64,000 nt of DNA from Arbacia lixula (lineage: Eukaryota > Echinodermata > Echinoidea > Arbacioida > Arbaciidae): assembly GCA_963669155.1 (NCBI GenBank), contig OZ022589.1:12578848-12642847 (forward strand), in the 5' to 3' direction. Positions 1-11,630 of the stretch are shown in pieces. The stretch's first letter is position 1. The number at the start of each line of letters is the position of its first letter. The notes below the pieces were generated by a model. That model was not told the DNA's origin, did no database searches, and worked only from the letters and a program-made list of their open reading frames with translations. The position numbers were made by a program, and so were the translations under genes.

Positions 1-352
1 CGTAATATTGCGGTGTTTTGGATAGCTGGACTCTCTCCAAACTGATAGTGACATGTTCCACTCAGCCATACGAGCGGTGAGATTAGCCACCCACATGCCA
101 GAGTACGATTCACAAGGCGCAACATTTACGGCTATTTTGCGGACGCAGTTCATAAGATTTGCTTATGAATATTGCGGTATTATTACTAGGTCTCGATCCG
201 CGAAATAGCAGCAGAATAAGCGCAAAAAAGGAGGAAGCAAATACTGTATTATTTGAGTGATTCCTGTTCATATACGCAGCTTTTGGTAATGCATCGGCAA
301 AATTGCTGCAAATGTTGCGCCTTTTTCGCGGATAGGCGGTGTGTATGAACGG
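1..352 (+). mobile_element. MITE family E (ends in TATATGAAC), left-truncated by the window edge
   Basis: Shares blocks with the copies at 2791, 37055, 57413 and 58079: CGCAATATTGCGGTATTT, ACATGCCAGAG, GCAACATTTACGGCTATTTT, GGTCTCGATCCGCG and a terminal GGTGTGTATGAACGG. The outer termini of complete copies are inverted (GTTCATATACACCG and CGGTGTATATGAAC). No coding capacity. Confidence 0.8.
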
Positions 353-1216
353 GATGTATGATTAGTTTACTTTTCCAGCAATGGTCAACAGTACATGTGT
401 GTCTTGCCCCCCGGACTTCTCACATGGTCTAAAGTGAGACAGAAGAAGGGATACCCCATGGGCCTGGATACCGTTGCCACATGTACAAAGAACCCATTGA
501 ATGCTATGTAATGTACAGCAGTACGATTATGGAGCTTAAATTGTTGGTGAACGGGGCAGCAAGAGGCTACCTCAGGTGCAGCTTGTAGTAATGATGGGTG
601 GCTATTTGGCTTTATAATTATTCTGTATTTTGGGAGCCACAATGGCTCCTTCTCTCTTATCACAAATCTTTAATCTAATAACTGTAATGCACATTCTTAG
701 AATTTGTGCTATATCATTATCATTAACAATTAGTAATTGGAATGTTTTATCAAGATGCAGCATTTTCTTGTTCTTTTTCTTCCTTCTTATTATAACTTCT
801 TTTTTCCTTACCCCGTCAAGGGTATTATGTGCGATATAAGAACCATGATATTATGATTATCCCAATTTGTGGGCACCTGCGCCAAGACACTAGTGATTCA
901 TTTTGTTTTAGAAGTGCATTTAAGGTACTCAAATTGAATATTAATCTGTGGTAAATGTCAAACAAACAATGTTTTAGAAAGCAAATTAGTACTATGATGC
1001 AATTCCAGAAATTAAACAATAAGGGAAAAAATGTCCCTTTATATAAGTACAGTGTCCCATATGTAATGAGCCTTTCCGTAAAGAAATGGTTATGCACACA
1101 CTACACTTCATTTCTTTCTTTTCTGCATACTTTGTTGAAATAAACGTTAGCATTGTTTCTCAGTTCACGATTCATTTGAGGGTGTTCAATAAAATACTTT
1201 CAAAGAATTTTGATCT

Positions 1217-1988
1217 AATAAATAAAGATCACGACTACCTTCAGTGTGCACACCACCAAGGGATGACATACATGTGATAACATGATTTCTGAGAATAATA
1301 TTAGAGTAATAAACAGCCCAATCATGAAATCTGAGCACTCTCTTTCTCTCCCCCCCCCCTCTCTCGCTCTCTCTCTCTATCTCTTACTAGACATTCTCCC
1401 ATCTAACAAAGATCACAACTACCTTTAGTGTGAACACTACCAAGGGACGACATGTGATAACATGATTGCTGAGAATAATATTATTAATGCTAATCAGCCC
1501 CCATCATGAAACCTCAACCCACTCTCTATCTCTCTCTCTCTCTAAGTAGACATTTTCCTATCTCTAATATAGATCGAGACTACCTTCAGTATGAACACTA
1601 CCAAGGGATGATGTGTGATAACATGATTGCTGAGAATAATATTATTAGTGATAAGCAGCCCCCATCATGAAACCTCTATCTCTCTCTCTCTCTCTCTGTA
1701 ATTAGACATACTCCCATCTAATAAAGATCAATACTACCTTCAGTGTGAACAATACCAAAGGATGATGTGTGATAACATGATGACTGAGAATAATATTATT
1801 AGAGTGATAAGCAGCCCCCATCATGAAACCTCAACCCACTCACTATCTCTATCTCTGGAGACATTCTCCCACATGATTAAGATCAATACTACCTTTAGTG
1901 TGAACACTACCAAGGAGCGACATGTGATAACATGATTGCTGAGAATAATATTATTAGAGTGATAAGCAGCCCCCATCATGAAACCTGA
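1217..1988. repeat. Five-copy tandem satellite, about 155-185 bp unit
   Basis: Copies begin near 1223, 1408, 1570, 1723 and 1879, each with AAAGATCA..ACTACCTTCAG, then ACACTACCAAGG, TGATAACATGATT, GAATAATATTATTA and CCCCATCATGAAACCT. The spacer between copies is a CT microsatellite of variable length, which explains most of the period variation. Confidence 0.9.
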
Positions 1989-2790
1989 GCGCAAATATCA
2001 AAACATGTCCCATTCACAAGTAACCTGATCCTGGCATCCTAGAGAAGATGGAAACAACTGAGGGAAGATGGGGAACACTACGCTCCTTCAAGAAAATTAA
2101 GTGTGCCGCCGCCACGGGCACAGAAAGAGTCATGATTTTATCGCATCACGTCCATTGTGGCACTCCTCTGCAGGAGCTGGTATTGAGCTAGTTATGTAAT
2201 TTGCGCTTACAATCTCTTGGGGCCTTTCAGAGATTCAAAGGAGAAGTGTCTGACCGTTTTCTTGTACTTATCCCTTGTCCCATGTCTTCCCTTCGCCGAT
2301 ATATCTCTCCCTTTCTTTCCCAATTTCTTCTTATTATATTCCTCCTCAACCTACCCTTCTCTTTATATTAAGACATTCATCAATCAATGTCACAATAAAC
2401 TCTTCAAATTACAATTAAAAACAGAAAGAAGGCTTGCTCTAAGACATTCTGAGTTTGAGAATGTATACAAGGGTTTTCTATCAATAAGTATTCAATGACC
2501 CTATCCATATGCAATGTCAAACAACTCCCTTTACCTTATTTTGTAGTCTACAAATATCTGATGTTATCTCCCCAAAAAACACCTTTATTTGAATGCCAGA
2601 ATCCCACATCTAGCTGCATCATTTCTCTTGCCCTACATTGCCCCCTGAGATCACTATCTGCACCCTCACAGTCAATGAAGAGAGAGAACTGGGTCACACA
2701 CGGTGCATCTGCATCAAACAGAAAGCTGACAACATGACTAGCTATTACCGGTATCTGATTTGGGGAATCAGCCCGATATGGAACTGAACC

Positions 2791-3145
2791 CTGTTCATAA
2801 CATTTGCAGCAATTCTGCCAATGTATTACCAATTGCTGCGTTTATGAATGGGAGTCACTCGAAAAATACGGAATTTGCTTCCTCCTTTTTACCGGCTCTT
2901 TTGCGGATTGAGACCTAGAAAACATACCCCCAAATTGCGGTAACTAAATCTTATAAATTGTGTCAGCAAAACAGTCGTAAACGTTGCAGCTTGTGCATGG
3001 TGCTCTAGCATGTGTTTTGCTAATCGCAACGCTCATACGGCTTAGCCCAATTACGTCACCATCACATTTGCTCTTGCTATGGGTAGGGAGAGAGTCCACA
3101 ATGTCCAATAAACCACAATATTTCGGCTTTTTCAGTGCACATGAA
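2791..3145 (-). mobile_element. MITE family E, reverse orientation, diverged
   Basis: Reverse-orientation copy: GTTCATAACATTTGCAGC at the left, GAGTCACTCGAAAAATACGG, TTTTGCGGATTGAGACC, a CATGGTGCTCTAGCATGTG block and AATGTCCAATAAACCACAAT at the right. The order of blocks is the mirror of the copy at the window start. Confidence 0.75.
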
Positions 3146-3271
3146 AGGAGTTATTGTGTCTTCATCATTCCAAAACAAACAAATAGCCATGTTCAGGCTG
3201 GTAAGCCAGCAGCTGTTGGCTCTTACGTAGTGCCTCACTGTGCCCTCTGCCATTCTTTAGTGAGCAATATG

Positions 3272-3716
3272 CTTTTTTCACTGTAAAAAAATTTGCTTAG
3301 CCCCAGCAATTGCGGTGCTAAGCCATCCCCCCCCCCCCCTTTAGCCCCGCTTCTGTTCTCACTGTCTTTTTTGAAAGTGGGATAGCCCCATCGATAGTCC
3401 GGGACTATCTAGCACCGCAATTTGGGAGGAATAGCAACGCAATTGCGGTGCTAAGAAAGCCAGTGAAAACACAAAAAAATAGTCCGCGATTAAGGATGGC
3501 AACGAAAACAGATCATACTGCAACCAATACGAGGCAAGGTAGTCATGAATATTCAATTCCTAGAAAGTCCGGGGTTAACGAAGGCGAGTGATAACAGGAG
3601 TGATAGTCGATAGTACGGGACTAAAATTGCCAGTGAGAAAGGGGGCTAAGGATAGTTCGGGGCTAGGGAAAGTATGGGACTAACGATAGTACAGGGTTAG
3701 GAAATCAAAGTGAGAA
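3272..3716. mobile_element. Inverted-repeat element rich in TTAGCCCCG words
   Basis: Contains the words TTAGCCCCG, CGGTGCTAAG and inverted TAGTCCGGGACTA-like pieces repeated on both strands, with ends resembling TTTTTCACTGTAAAAA and AGTGAGAAAAGGG. It resembles the element at 10746-11260 in word content. Boundaries are approximate. Confidence 0.5.
3328..3341. repeat. Poly-C run
   Basis: Uninterrupted C run inside the TTAGCCCCG element. Confidence 0.9.
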
Positions 3717-3732
3717 AAGGGCTCAAGTGACT

Positions 3733-3985
3733 TCGCAAAGCCAGGATAGACTTCAGGCTGGCGAAGACCGTCTCTGAAATAGCTCACTATTTTGCAAATT
3801 CACTTCCTATTGTGCCATCTAGCCTTAGAGTTTGGGAGAAGATTACCCGACCAAATAACTCACTATTTTGCCAGATCAGGCTGATGAAGACACAAATACC
3901 TCGCTGTTGAGTGATCAGGCAAGCTACCCCACTCACAAAATAGCTAGCTTTCTCGCCACTTTGGGGCGATGAAGACAGCCCTTAT
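3733..3985. mobile_element. Diverged member of the TCTTCATTAGC MITE family D
   Basis: Contains AAATAGCTCACTATTTTGC, CCAGATCAGGCTGATGAAG and GGGCGATGAAGACAGCC, matching blocks of the 8355-8870 copy with many substitutions. Confidence 0.55.
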
Positions 3986-4082
3986 GACTTCGCTTCCAGT
4001 CAAAACTAGGACAGCAAATATCCATCCTGGAAGCAGATACTGTCATTTTCAGAAAAGCAGGGCAAGTATCATGACTGTCCTT

Positions 4083-5005
4083 TTAAAGACACGGTATCCC
4101 ATTTGCTAAAAGTCATAAAACTTGCAGGAATCAGCAGTACACTACAGCTCAAAGGGGATATACTGTACTGGGAAGACAAAAGACCTACAAAAGGTGATCT
4201 TGAGCAATCTTCTTGCCTATGGTCTTAAATTCATATATTGTCCATTTTAGAAACTTGCTGAAAGTGATTTGCCATCAAATGATGCACATTTGGAGTTATT
4301 AGTGATTAAATCACAAATCCTCAAAATGTTCTCCCCGAACATTTTAAAGATTTCACTAGTAATCATTAATTACTCCAAATGTGGATCATTTGAGGGCAAA
4401 TAAATTTCTGCAAGTTTCTAAAATGGACAATATATGAATTTAAAACCATTGGCAAGAAGATTGCTCACGATCACCTTTTGAAGGCATTTTTGTCTTCCCA
4501 GTACAGTATATCCCCTTCAAAGGAATGTAGTGTACATGTATATCGTATCAATAACGTGTATACATCTCACAGTCTTAGCTTCAAAATTTGTGTAAAATAA
4601 TTTTAAAAATTGTAAGGTCACTTGCAATTCACCCCCGAAGTGTGTTTTTTTGTTGTTGTTGTTGTACTGGATTTTTTTTTTAATAAACCACAAACATTTT
4701 TATGAAAATGTAGAAAAAAATTTGCTTACATTTGAAAAGCACCAAGCAAAATATTCTTATTGTCCCTGACAGCACACGATGTGGGTATTGCTCCTATTGA
4801 ACGCATGCATTGTAAAGTGCACCTACACGGACCATAGCCGGTCTCTAGGCTATAGGTTTCAGACAACCCGCCCAGCAAAACCTCCTCAAACTCTAGTGAT
4901 TGCTGTAATTTTCCTAAATATCAGTTTGTGGTTCTATTATTAGGAGGGAGCTTTTGATACGGTATCTCTTTCCATGACCTGCAAATAGGGACACCCTCTC
5001 TTTAA
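4083..5005. mobile_element. TTAA-flanked element family G, carrying a nested foldback MITE
   Basis: Ends TTAAAGACACGGTATCCCAT and ACACCCTCTCTTTAA, with TTAA at both edges. Its internal half (GTATTGCTCCTATTGAACGC, GGTCTCTAGGCTATAGG, CTCCTCAAACTCTAG) matches the 483-bp copy at 54512-54994. The extra length is explained by an insertion of the 372-bp foldback element at 4149-4520 plus AT-rich sequence. No coding capacity. Confidence 0.8.
4149..4520. mobile_element. Foldback MITE family A, nested copy
   Basis: Nearly the whole 372 bp is one imperfect palindrome. The left arm reads GGGGATATACTGTACTGGGA, GACAAAAGACC, AGCAATCTTCTTGCC; the right arm is its inverse, ending CCCAGTACAGTATATCCCC. The TTAA ends seen in other copies are decayed here to TCAA and TCAA. 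The centre is AAATGTTC..GAACATTT. Confidence 0.9.
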
Positions 5006-5782
5006 GTGGGTATCACAGCCGTTGGTTCTTTGCACTGTTGGTAGAATTAATACAAAGTCTGCCCTATTTCCTACAAAGAGGGGCAATTTTTTTCTAAAAA
5101 AAAAGGCAAGTGTGACTGCTTTTGGATCAATTAAAGCGTGATGTTATGATGTGACGTGCTGTGATATCCATCATCCTTTATCAAGCGATAGTTAATTTGC
5201 AATCAAGGAGAACAAATATCTGTCTGCACAAAATAGTAGTATTTACAGACCAGTATCTGAAAAGTACCTGCAGCTCATGTAGAAATGCATGCAGACAAAA
5301 AAAAAGCTATTCACAAGCTGCCTTAACTGTAGAACATAGGCTATTCATTTATTCAATATATTATTTGAGAAAAGAAATCGGTGTAAATAAGTAGACAAGG
5401 TTCAATTTCTTTATCTCTTGATTATACCCTACATCGTATCTCTTCCTTCTCCTGTAATCTATATCATTCAATCTATTATTGTAAAATAAAATGTACCCCT
5501 GTAGGCATTAACTTTAATTGCTCCACCATTGTAAAACAGGGAGATGTGAAAGAAAAAGATCAAAGAGTGACACTGTTACATTACATCTCATATCAATATA
5601 CCTGTAAGAATATTATCATGAAAAGTAATGTACAATTTGCAGTGGGTGCTGTTGACATACTTATTGAAATAAATTCTAAACAGAAGTAGGATTGTATTTC
5701 TCCTTTTTTCTGCAGGCACTGAATTAAGGTCAAGGAGTAATGGGATGAGATACAGATCAATAAAGTACAGTTCCCAATCTTT

Positions 5783-5792
5783 CTCCCCCCCC

Positions 5793-5849
<57 letters not shown>

Positions 5850-5949
5850 CCTCCCTCCCTCCCTCCCTCCCTCCCTCCCTCCTCCCTCTCTCTCTCCCTC
5901 CCTCCCTCCCTCCCCCTCCCTCTCTTCATCCCTCCCTCCATCCCTCCCT

Positions 5950-5980
<31 letters not shown>

Positions 5981-6383
5981 AACTTTGTCTCTGTCTCTAT
6001 CTCTGACTCACACTTTATCATGCTGTATTCCCCTCTTGATCTCCCTCTCTCATCATATTTTTCTCTCATTCCCTCTCTCCCCTTCTTGCTATCATCTTTT
6101 CCTTCACCTCCCACGTGTTCTAGCTTCCGTAGAGACCTGGTCATTCAAAACACATTTTCAAACTCCCGTTTTAGCCTTCTCTCTCTCTCTCTCTCCCCTC
6201 CCTCTGTATCTCCCTCTCCCCTCTTCATCTCTCCCCTCCCCTCTTCATCTCTCCCCTCCCCACTCTATCTCCCCCTCCCCTCTCCCCCCCCCTCTCTGTT
6301 TCTCTCTCTCTCTCTCTCTCTCCCTCTCGCCCCCCCCCCCTTCCTCTCCCTCCCCTCTCTCTCTCTCTCTCTCTCCCCACCCC

Positions 6384-6414
<31 letters not shown>

Positions 6415-6495
6415 CCTCTCGCTTCCCCCTCTTCCTCTCCCTCTCCTCCTCCCCCTCTCTCTATCTATCTCTTTCTCTCTTCCTTCAGTCCCCTA
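5783..6495 (+). repeat. 700-bp pyrimidine tract (CT, CCCT, C runs)
   Basis: CT and CCCT repeats, interrupted at 6000-6180 by mixed sequence. The words GAGACCTGGTCATTC (about 6131) and GAGACCTCGTTGTTCC (about 6511) suggest the block is a duplicated unit of about 380 bp. All long Ser/Leu/Pro frames here are repeat translations. Confidence 0.92.
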
Positions 6496-7617
6496 CCTCT
6501 CCTCACTTCCAGAGAGACCTCGTTGTTCCGACCACCTTTTACACACCCCATTACCCTTCTCCATCTCTTTCCTCGTCAGCACTTCAACAATGTCAAAAAT
6601 GAAATTAGTTTCCTTCCGTGATTTTCCTGATCAATACACCAGCGTCATTTTGGATTGTGTGCGAGATGAATACGGCTAGACTGTGCTTTGGCCCGTAAAG
6701 GCTTTTAAAGGCATACAGCGATAATTCCCATAAAATTCAAAATTCACCCCTACAGTTAAGCTTGCAATATCCTTTTTTTCAAATACTGTTTTGTATCTCG
6801 TTAAACAATCCTTTAAAGCTGTTATGTTTTCCCTATTAAAGAATTTAAACCAGCAACTGTCATTTTTTGCAGTTGTCATCATTACTGACGATTTATGATT
6901 TCTAAATGAATGCACAGGCTCCATAATTATTGCAATGTCATGACATGATGTCTATCCATTGACATTTTATTCCACTTGCATGGCATTTACAATTTACTGT
7001 AACATTTGGACAAAATGACTCACTTTCTGTCCTATAAAACAAAATGCCGCTTTGTGCAAGTTCATGTCACATTATATCATTGGAGCAATTAAGTGGGAGA
7101 ACATGACAACTTCACAATGTAAAATGCTCTGCTTTGGGTTAAAAGGAGGGACACTCAAACAAATTAAAGGACTTGTACACATATATACTTACAGTGAGAA
7201 ATATGGATTTTTAACTCACACCTGAATAAATTTACAATTCTGTGAGTGAGCTGCAGCTGTCTCGTAACAAAATCAAATAAGTTTGATGCCAAGCCTGCGC
7301 CTATGAGAGCTAACAAAGCACTGAAAAGCTTTGCTGTTTACTGTTCCTGCATTGAAAATTGACAACACTCATGCAACCAAAAACCATCTAACCACAGGCT
7401 CCTAGATACTAGTCGATCCGTTGATTTCTGAGGCACGAGAATAAGCTTGTTTGTCTGGAAGTTCCTAGAGCAATTTCCAGGAAGATTGTATTTCCACACA
7501 TGAGCTACAGCTCATGCATGAGTAGACTTTTTGTGTGCAGCCACATTTATTTCTTCCAAAAACAGGCTGGAAGTACGCATGACAAGAGGTAGCCACATCA
7601 TGCAACCCATTACTACA

Positions 7618-7650
7618 GTGTGTGTGTGTGGGGGGGGGGGGGGGGGGGAG
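7618..7650 (+). repeat. TG repeat followed by G run
   Basis: GTGTGTGTGTG then about 18 G with one A near the end. Confidence 0.9.
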
Positions 7651-8354
7651 GGTGTAAAGGTGCGTACCCCCTCTGGTTATAAATCAAATATATATGATTT
7701 ATAACTCTGACATGCAAGGCTCACTAATTATCCCATTCGGAACCAAGAACCATATGTGGTTTGTTCATCAACAAACCACTTGATGTAACTTGTTGCTATC
7801 AAATATAAAAAATAATTAAAAATCCATCACTTAAAGGTCGTAAATTTCTGCACAAGAGGGAAACATATGAGCATTTAGTACAAATATTACCATCGTAATG
7901 ATTTTTCAATGCAAAATAAGGGTCAAATAATCACTTAATGTTCAAATTGGCAACCTGCTGAAAACATTGAAATCCCATTTTTGCTCTTCAAATTGGCATG
8001 ATCATTGCTGTAACTTGAATGATTTTGATGTTTTGTTAATTCATAATAAAATTTACAATGAATTCTTTTCTAATGAAAATTTAATTTGAGAAAATTGTGA
8101 TGCCAATTTTACAGTAATCACAGCCATGTGGCATATAGGTTTTTTTTTTTTTAATTATTGCAACTTACCCCCAATGGTACAATAACTACCATGGTAACAG
8201 CCAATGAGCTCTCAGTTTTGCACATGTTGTCTTTGTACTGTAGTTCCCATTGATGGAAAGTTACAATAAATGAAAATCTACATGCAACATGGCCCAGTCT
8301 TGCTTTACAAAAGCCTTCATCACGAATGAAATGGTCAACACCAGAGTCACAATA

Positions 8355-8870
8355 GGTGCGTCTTCATTAGCCCGATCAGACGAAATAGCGAGCTAGTTTG
8401 CTGATCCGGGGAACTAGCCTGAAGTTGCAATCGTGTCTTCATTAGCTCGAAACTCGGGATACGTAAGCTCGAGCTCGGGTTGCATAAATTATCCCGAGTT
8501 TCGCACATACCAGCAGTGTGCGACAGGAATAGGCCATGACCGCATGGCTTCGGTTGTGAGCTCGCATTCATGCATGGGTAAAAACCTATTACGTAAACAA
8601 TGCCTCGTGGGCGCTGATGCATGCCGGGATCGAGAAATTTTCAGGCTAATGAAGACGCTCCGAACTAGCTCGAGCTATTTCGCGAACTAGCTCGAGCTAG
8701 CTCCATCTAGCCCAAGATTTCTTGGGAAATTTTCTCGACCAAATAGCTCGCTATTTTGCCTGATCTGGCTAATGAAGACGCAAATAGCTAGCTATTTCGT
8801 GATCTGGCTAGCTAGCCGGATCAGAACAAGCTCGCTATTTTGCCCAGCTCGAGCTAATGAAGACGCACCT
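8355..8870. mobile_element. MITE family D, long copy with GGTGCGTCTTCATTAGC ends
   Basis: Terminal inverted repeats GGTGCGTCTTCATTAGC (left) and GAGCTAATGAAGACGCACC (right), bracketed by TA on each side (TA-GGTGCG..CGCACC-TA), suggesting a TA target duplication as in Tc1/mariner elements. Internal words such as TAGCTCGAGCTA and CTCGCTATTTTGCC repeat many times in both orientations. Open frames inside are artefacts of these repeats. Confidence 0.75.
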
Positions 8871-9066
8871 AATGTCTTCCACGAATCTCAAGGCGGGACA
8901 AGGTATGGGTACGGCAGGTGTTGGAGTCTTAATGAAGCAGGGACTGCAGTCAGGTGGTTATGTAATGAGTAGCACTTTTCTGCCCTCTCTCTCCATCAGT
9001 GGTTGATCAGATTAATCAACACCTCCCATGGTTGCTGCTTGCTTGCTTGTCTGGCTCTCCCAGCTC

Positions 9067-9437
9067 TTAAAGGGCATATACTGTACTGGGAAGACAAAGG
9101 CCTACAAAAGGTGATCGTGAGCAATCTTCTCGCCAATGATCTTAAATTCATGTATTGTCCATTTTAGAAGCTTGCTGAAAGTTATTTGCCCTCATATGAT
9201 CCACATTTGGAATAATTACTAATTAAATCGCAAATCCTCAAATTGTTCCGCCCGGACATTTGGAGGATCTGTGATTAAATCACTAATCTCTCCAAATGTG
9301 GATCATTTGAGGGTAAATAACTTTCAGCAAGGCTCTAAAATGGACAATACCTGAATTTAAGACCATTGGCAAGAAGATTGCTCACAATCACCATTTGAAG
9401 GCTTTTTTGTCTTCCCAGTACAGTATATGCCCTTTAA
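9067..9437. mobile_element. Foldback MITE family A, TTAA-flanked
   Basis: 371 bp from TTAAAGGGCATATACTGTAC to GTACAGTATATGCCCTTTAA, an almost perfect inverted terminus, with intact TTAA on both sides. Arms pair along most of the length (CAATCTTCTCGCCAATG against its inverse). Confidence 0.92.
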
Positions 9438-9851
9438 TGTAGTCAACACAGTCTTGGGAATGCATGAGTATACTGGGGGAAGCATAGGACAAAACGTGTA
9501 CAATATACATAGCATGTACTTGTATGGTTCTCACCACATTCACGAGACATTTCATGAATGAAACTGACTGAATTTCACGTATGTGACCTTCCTGGAAAAT
9601 GAGTCATCTGCGTTCGCACAAAGTTGAACAGCACATAATGACGTGATGGTCTCTCCGCCCCTCTTGCATGGCCTTCGAACATGAAATTAACTCGATTACC
9701 TATGATGTACACATGTGGCATTCACAAGAACTCCTTGTCATTTCTCATTCTCTAGCGCTTTCCAGGCAACCTTCTAAAATTCAAATGCATCCATTAAATT
9801 AAATGCAATGAATGTTTAACAGTGATGAAGTGTTTGTGCCTAGACAGCTGG

Positions 9852-9946
9852 GGCCATATGCATGAAACCTTACCAGCCTAGTTACTTACTAAATATGCAT
9901 ACAGCTGAATACACTGTTGTTACTATGCTAAATAAGGTTTCATGAA
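9852..9946. repeat. Short imperfect palindrome
   Basis: ATGCATGAAACCTTACCAGC at the left and AATAAGGTTTCATGAATATG at the right form a roughly 95-bp inverted repeat, probably a small MITE remnant. Confidence 0.5.
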
Positions 9947-10290
9947 TATGAATATTAAATAATATACACTTAATGTTAAAATTGAAGAAAAGAATATTTA
10001 CCGAGTATGATAGTTAAAAACAAGTTCACAAATAAACCACAAGGAAAGGAATAGAAGATATGATGTTGTAAAGCTACACTTGATCGGCCATGAAGATGCA
10101 CCGGAAATTGTCTGGAAATTGCACGTTCTCTAGTTTTTAAGTTGTCAATCAAGGACTAGTATGTCGGATAGAGAACATGAGTGAATTGAATGCACAAATT
10201 CTTGCCCATCTTAACTCCAACCGGAGCACCAACACAGTACATTACAAACAAATACATGGCTTTGCATACTTTATTCCTTACAAGTATGAC

Positions 10291-10351
10291 TTAACCTCCT
10301 GAGTGCCAGATAACTTGTGAATAAAGTCATCTGTGGGACACAAAGAGTTAA
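10291..10351. mobile_element. Shortened family J element
   Basis: TTAACCTCCTGAGTGCCAGA at the left and GGGACACAAAGAGTTAA at the right, 61 bp, TTAA at both edges. Confidence 0.5.
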
Positions 10352-10745
10352 CTGGAAGAACAGGGCAAAGGATGACTCATGACTCAAAATGGAACTCCAC
10401 TCTTTGTGGAGTTCCATAATGAATCTCACCTCATAATAATGGTACCTAGGTGCTACATAATACAATAACTCTTCACCTCTAGAGCTCTTTTTACTTGGAA
10501 AAATGAGCTGGAATGGCCCTGCTTGACAAAAATGCTTGTCTGCGGGAAGCAAAAGTATAGTATATTTTTTGTGTTGTTCTTCATATTTGTTCTTAGGGGT
10601 AAGTGGGGTTCATTTTAGCTTTTTTTCAATATGGTTTACGTAAACACAAAACCCATTCAATTAGCAAACCGCCTGAAGACAGGCATTGTTAGCCAAGACT
10701 TCTGTCTGATTGTATCAGGACACAGTTTCTACATCTACATGTATG

Positions 10746-11260
10746 TACCCTTTTTACATTGGGTTTCCTTAGCAACCGGACTATTTCTTGAAGCTTTTTA
10801 CACTTTTCTTAGCCTCGTACTAGTTCTGAAACCCGGCTAAGGAGATCCGCGATGTTACCACTCAATATCGTTAGCCCCGGACTTCCTGTAGCTAATGAAT
10901 ATTTATTAGTGCATGTCTTGCACATATGCTCTTTACCATTAAACACATCAAGGTCAAGCGCCCATCGTGCATTAGCTCATCTCCAATTGGTCACTGTGTT
11001 TCCCCTTGCGAGCTTAGCACCGCTTTTCCTTAGCCCCAAGCTTTTTTTCGTTTCTGTTTACACTGGAGCTCTTAGCCATGGATTATATGACTTGGCACCA
11101 CAATTGCTGGGTTAGCCCTGCTTTTTTGCAGGGCCAAATAATCCTGTACTGTAGGCGGGGCTAGCCCACTTTGGTATAGACCAATGCAAAGAGAAAGTGG
11201 TCCTTAGCCCCACATATAGGACGGGGCTAAGGACATTTTTTGCCAGTGTAAAAAGCATAC
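10746..11260. mobile_element. Inverted-repeat element rich in TTAGCCCCG words
   Basis: Left arm begins near CCCTTTTTACATTGGGTTTC with CTTAGCAACCGGAC. The right arm ends CGGGGCTAAGGAC, TTTTTTGCCAGTGTAAAAAG, which is its approximate inverse. CTTAGCC and its complement recur inside. Related to 3272-3716. Non-autonomous. Confidence 0.55.
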
Positions 11261-11554
11261 TAGTCACCTTGGAAACAGGGTGAGAAGTTGCTGCTTGACA
11301 GAATGGCAACTAGATACAATTCTTTGGGTGCCATTGGCTAAAATGTATGCCTGTTTCTGCATGTTTTTATCAGTTACTTTGCAATGATTGCAATGAAGTT
11401 GAAGCGTAGAGCACGGTTGATCAAACCTCCTTGGCAGTAGAAGCTGGGCAATATATGGTGTTGATGAGGATTATTTTCTGTATTTCATGACTAAACTTCT
11501 TCTGTTGGAGATAAAATGCTGCTCTCAGCTCAAAAGATACACATAGGATAAGGG

Positions 11555-11630
11555 TGTAGTATTGGCAAATATATCCCCCCCCCCAAAAAAAAAAAAAAAA
11601 AAAAAAAAAAAAGATGTAGTATTGGTGAAT
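11555..11630 (+). repeat. A28 tract between 16-bp direct repeats
   Basis: TGTAGTATTGGCAAAT (11555-11570), then ATAT, ten C and 28 A, GA, then TGTAGTATTGGTGAAT (11615-11630). The arrangement resembles a target-site duplication around a poly(A) tail. Confidence 0.65.

Noticed and set aside
1217-1988. CRISPR-like or rRNA spacer array
   Set aside because: Units are about 115 bp with CT microsatellite between them; no rRNA similarity and no spacer diversity.
5745-6679. Open frames of 285 and 219 codons rich in Ser, Leu and Pro
   Set aside because: They translate CT/CCCT microsatellite and have no unique domain.
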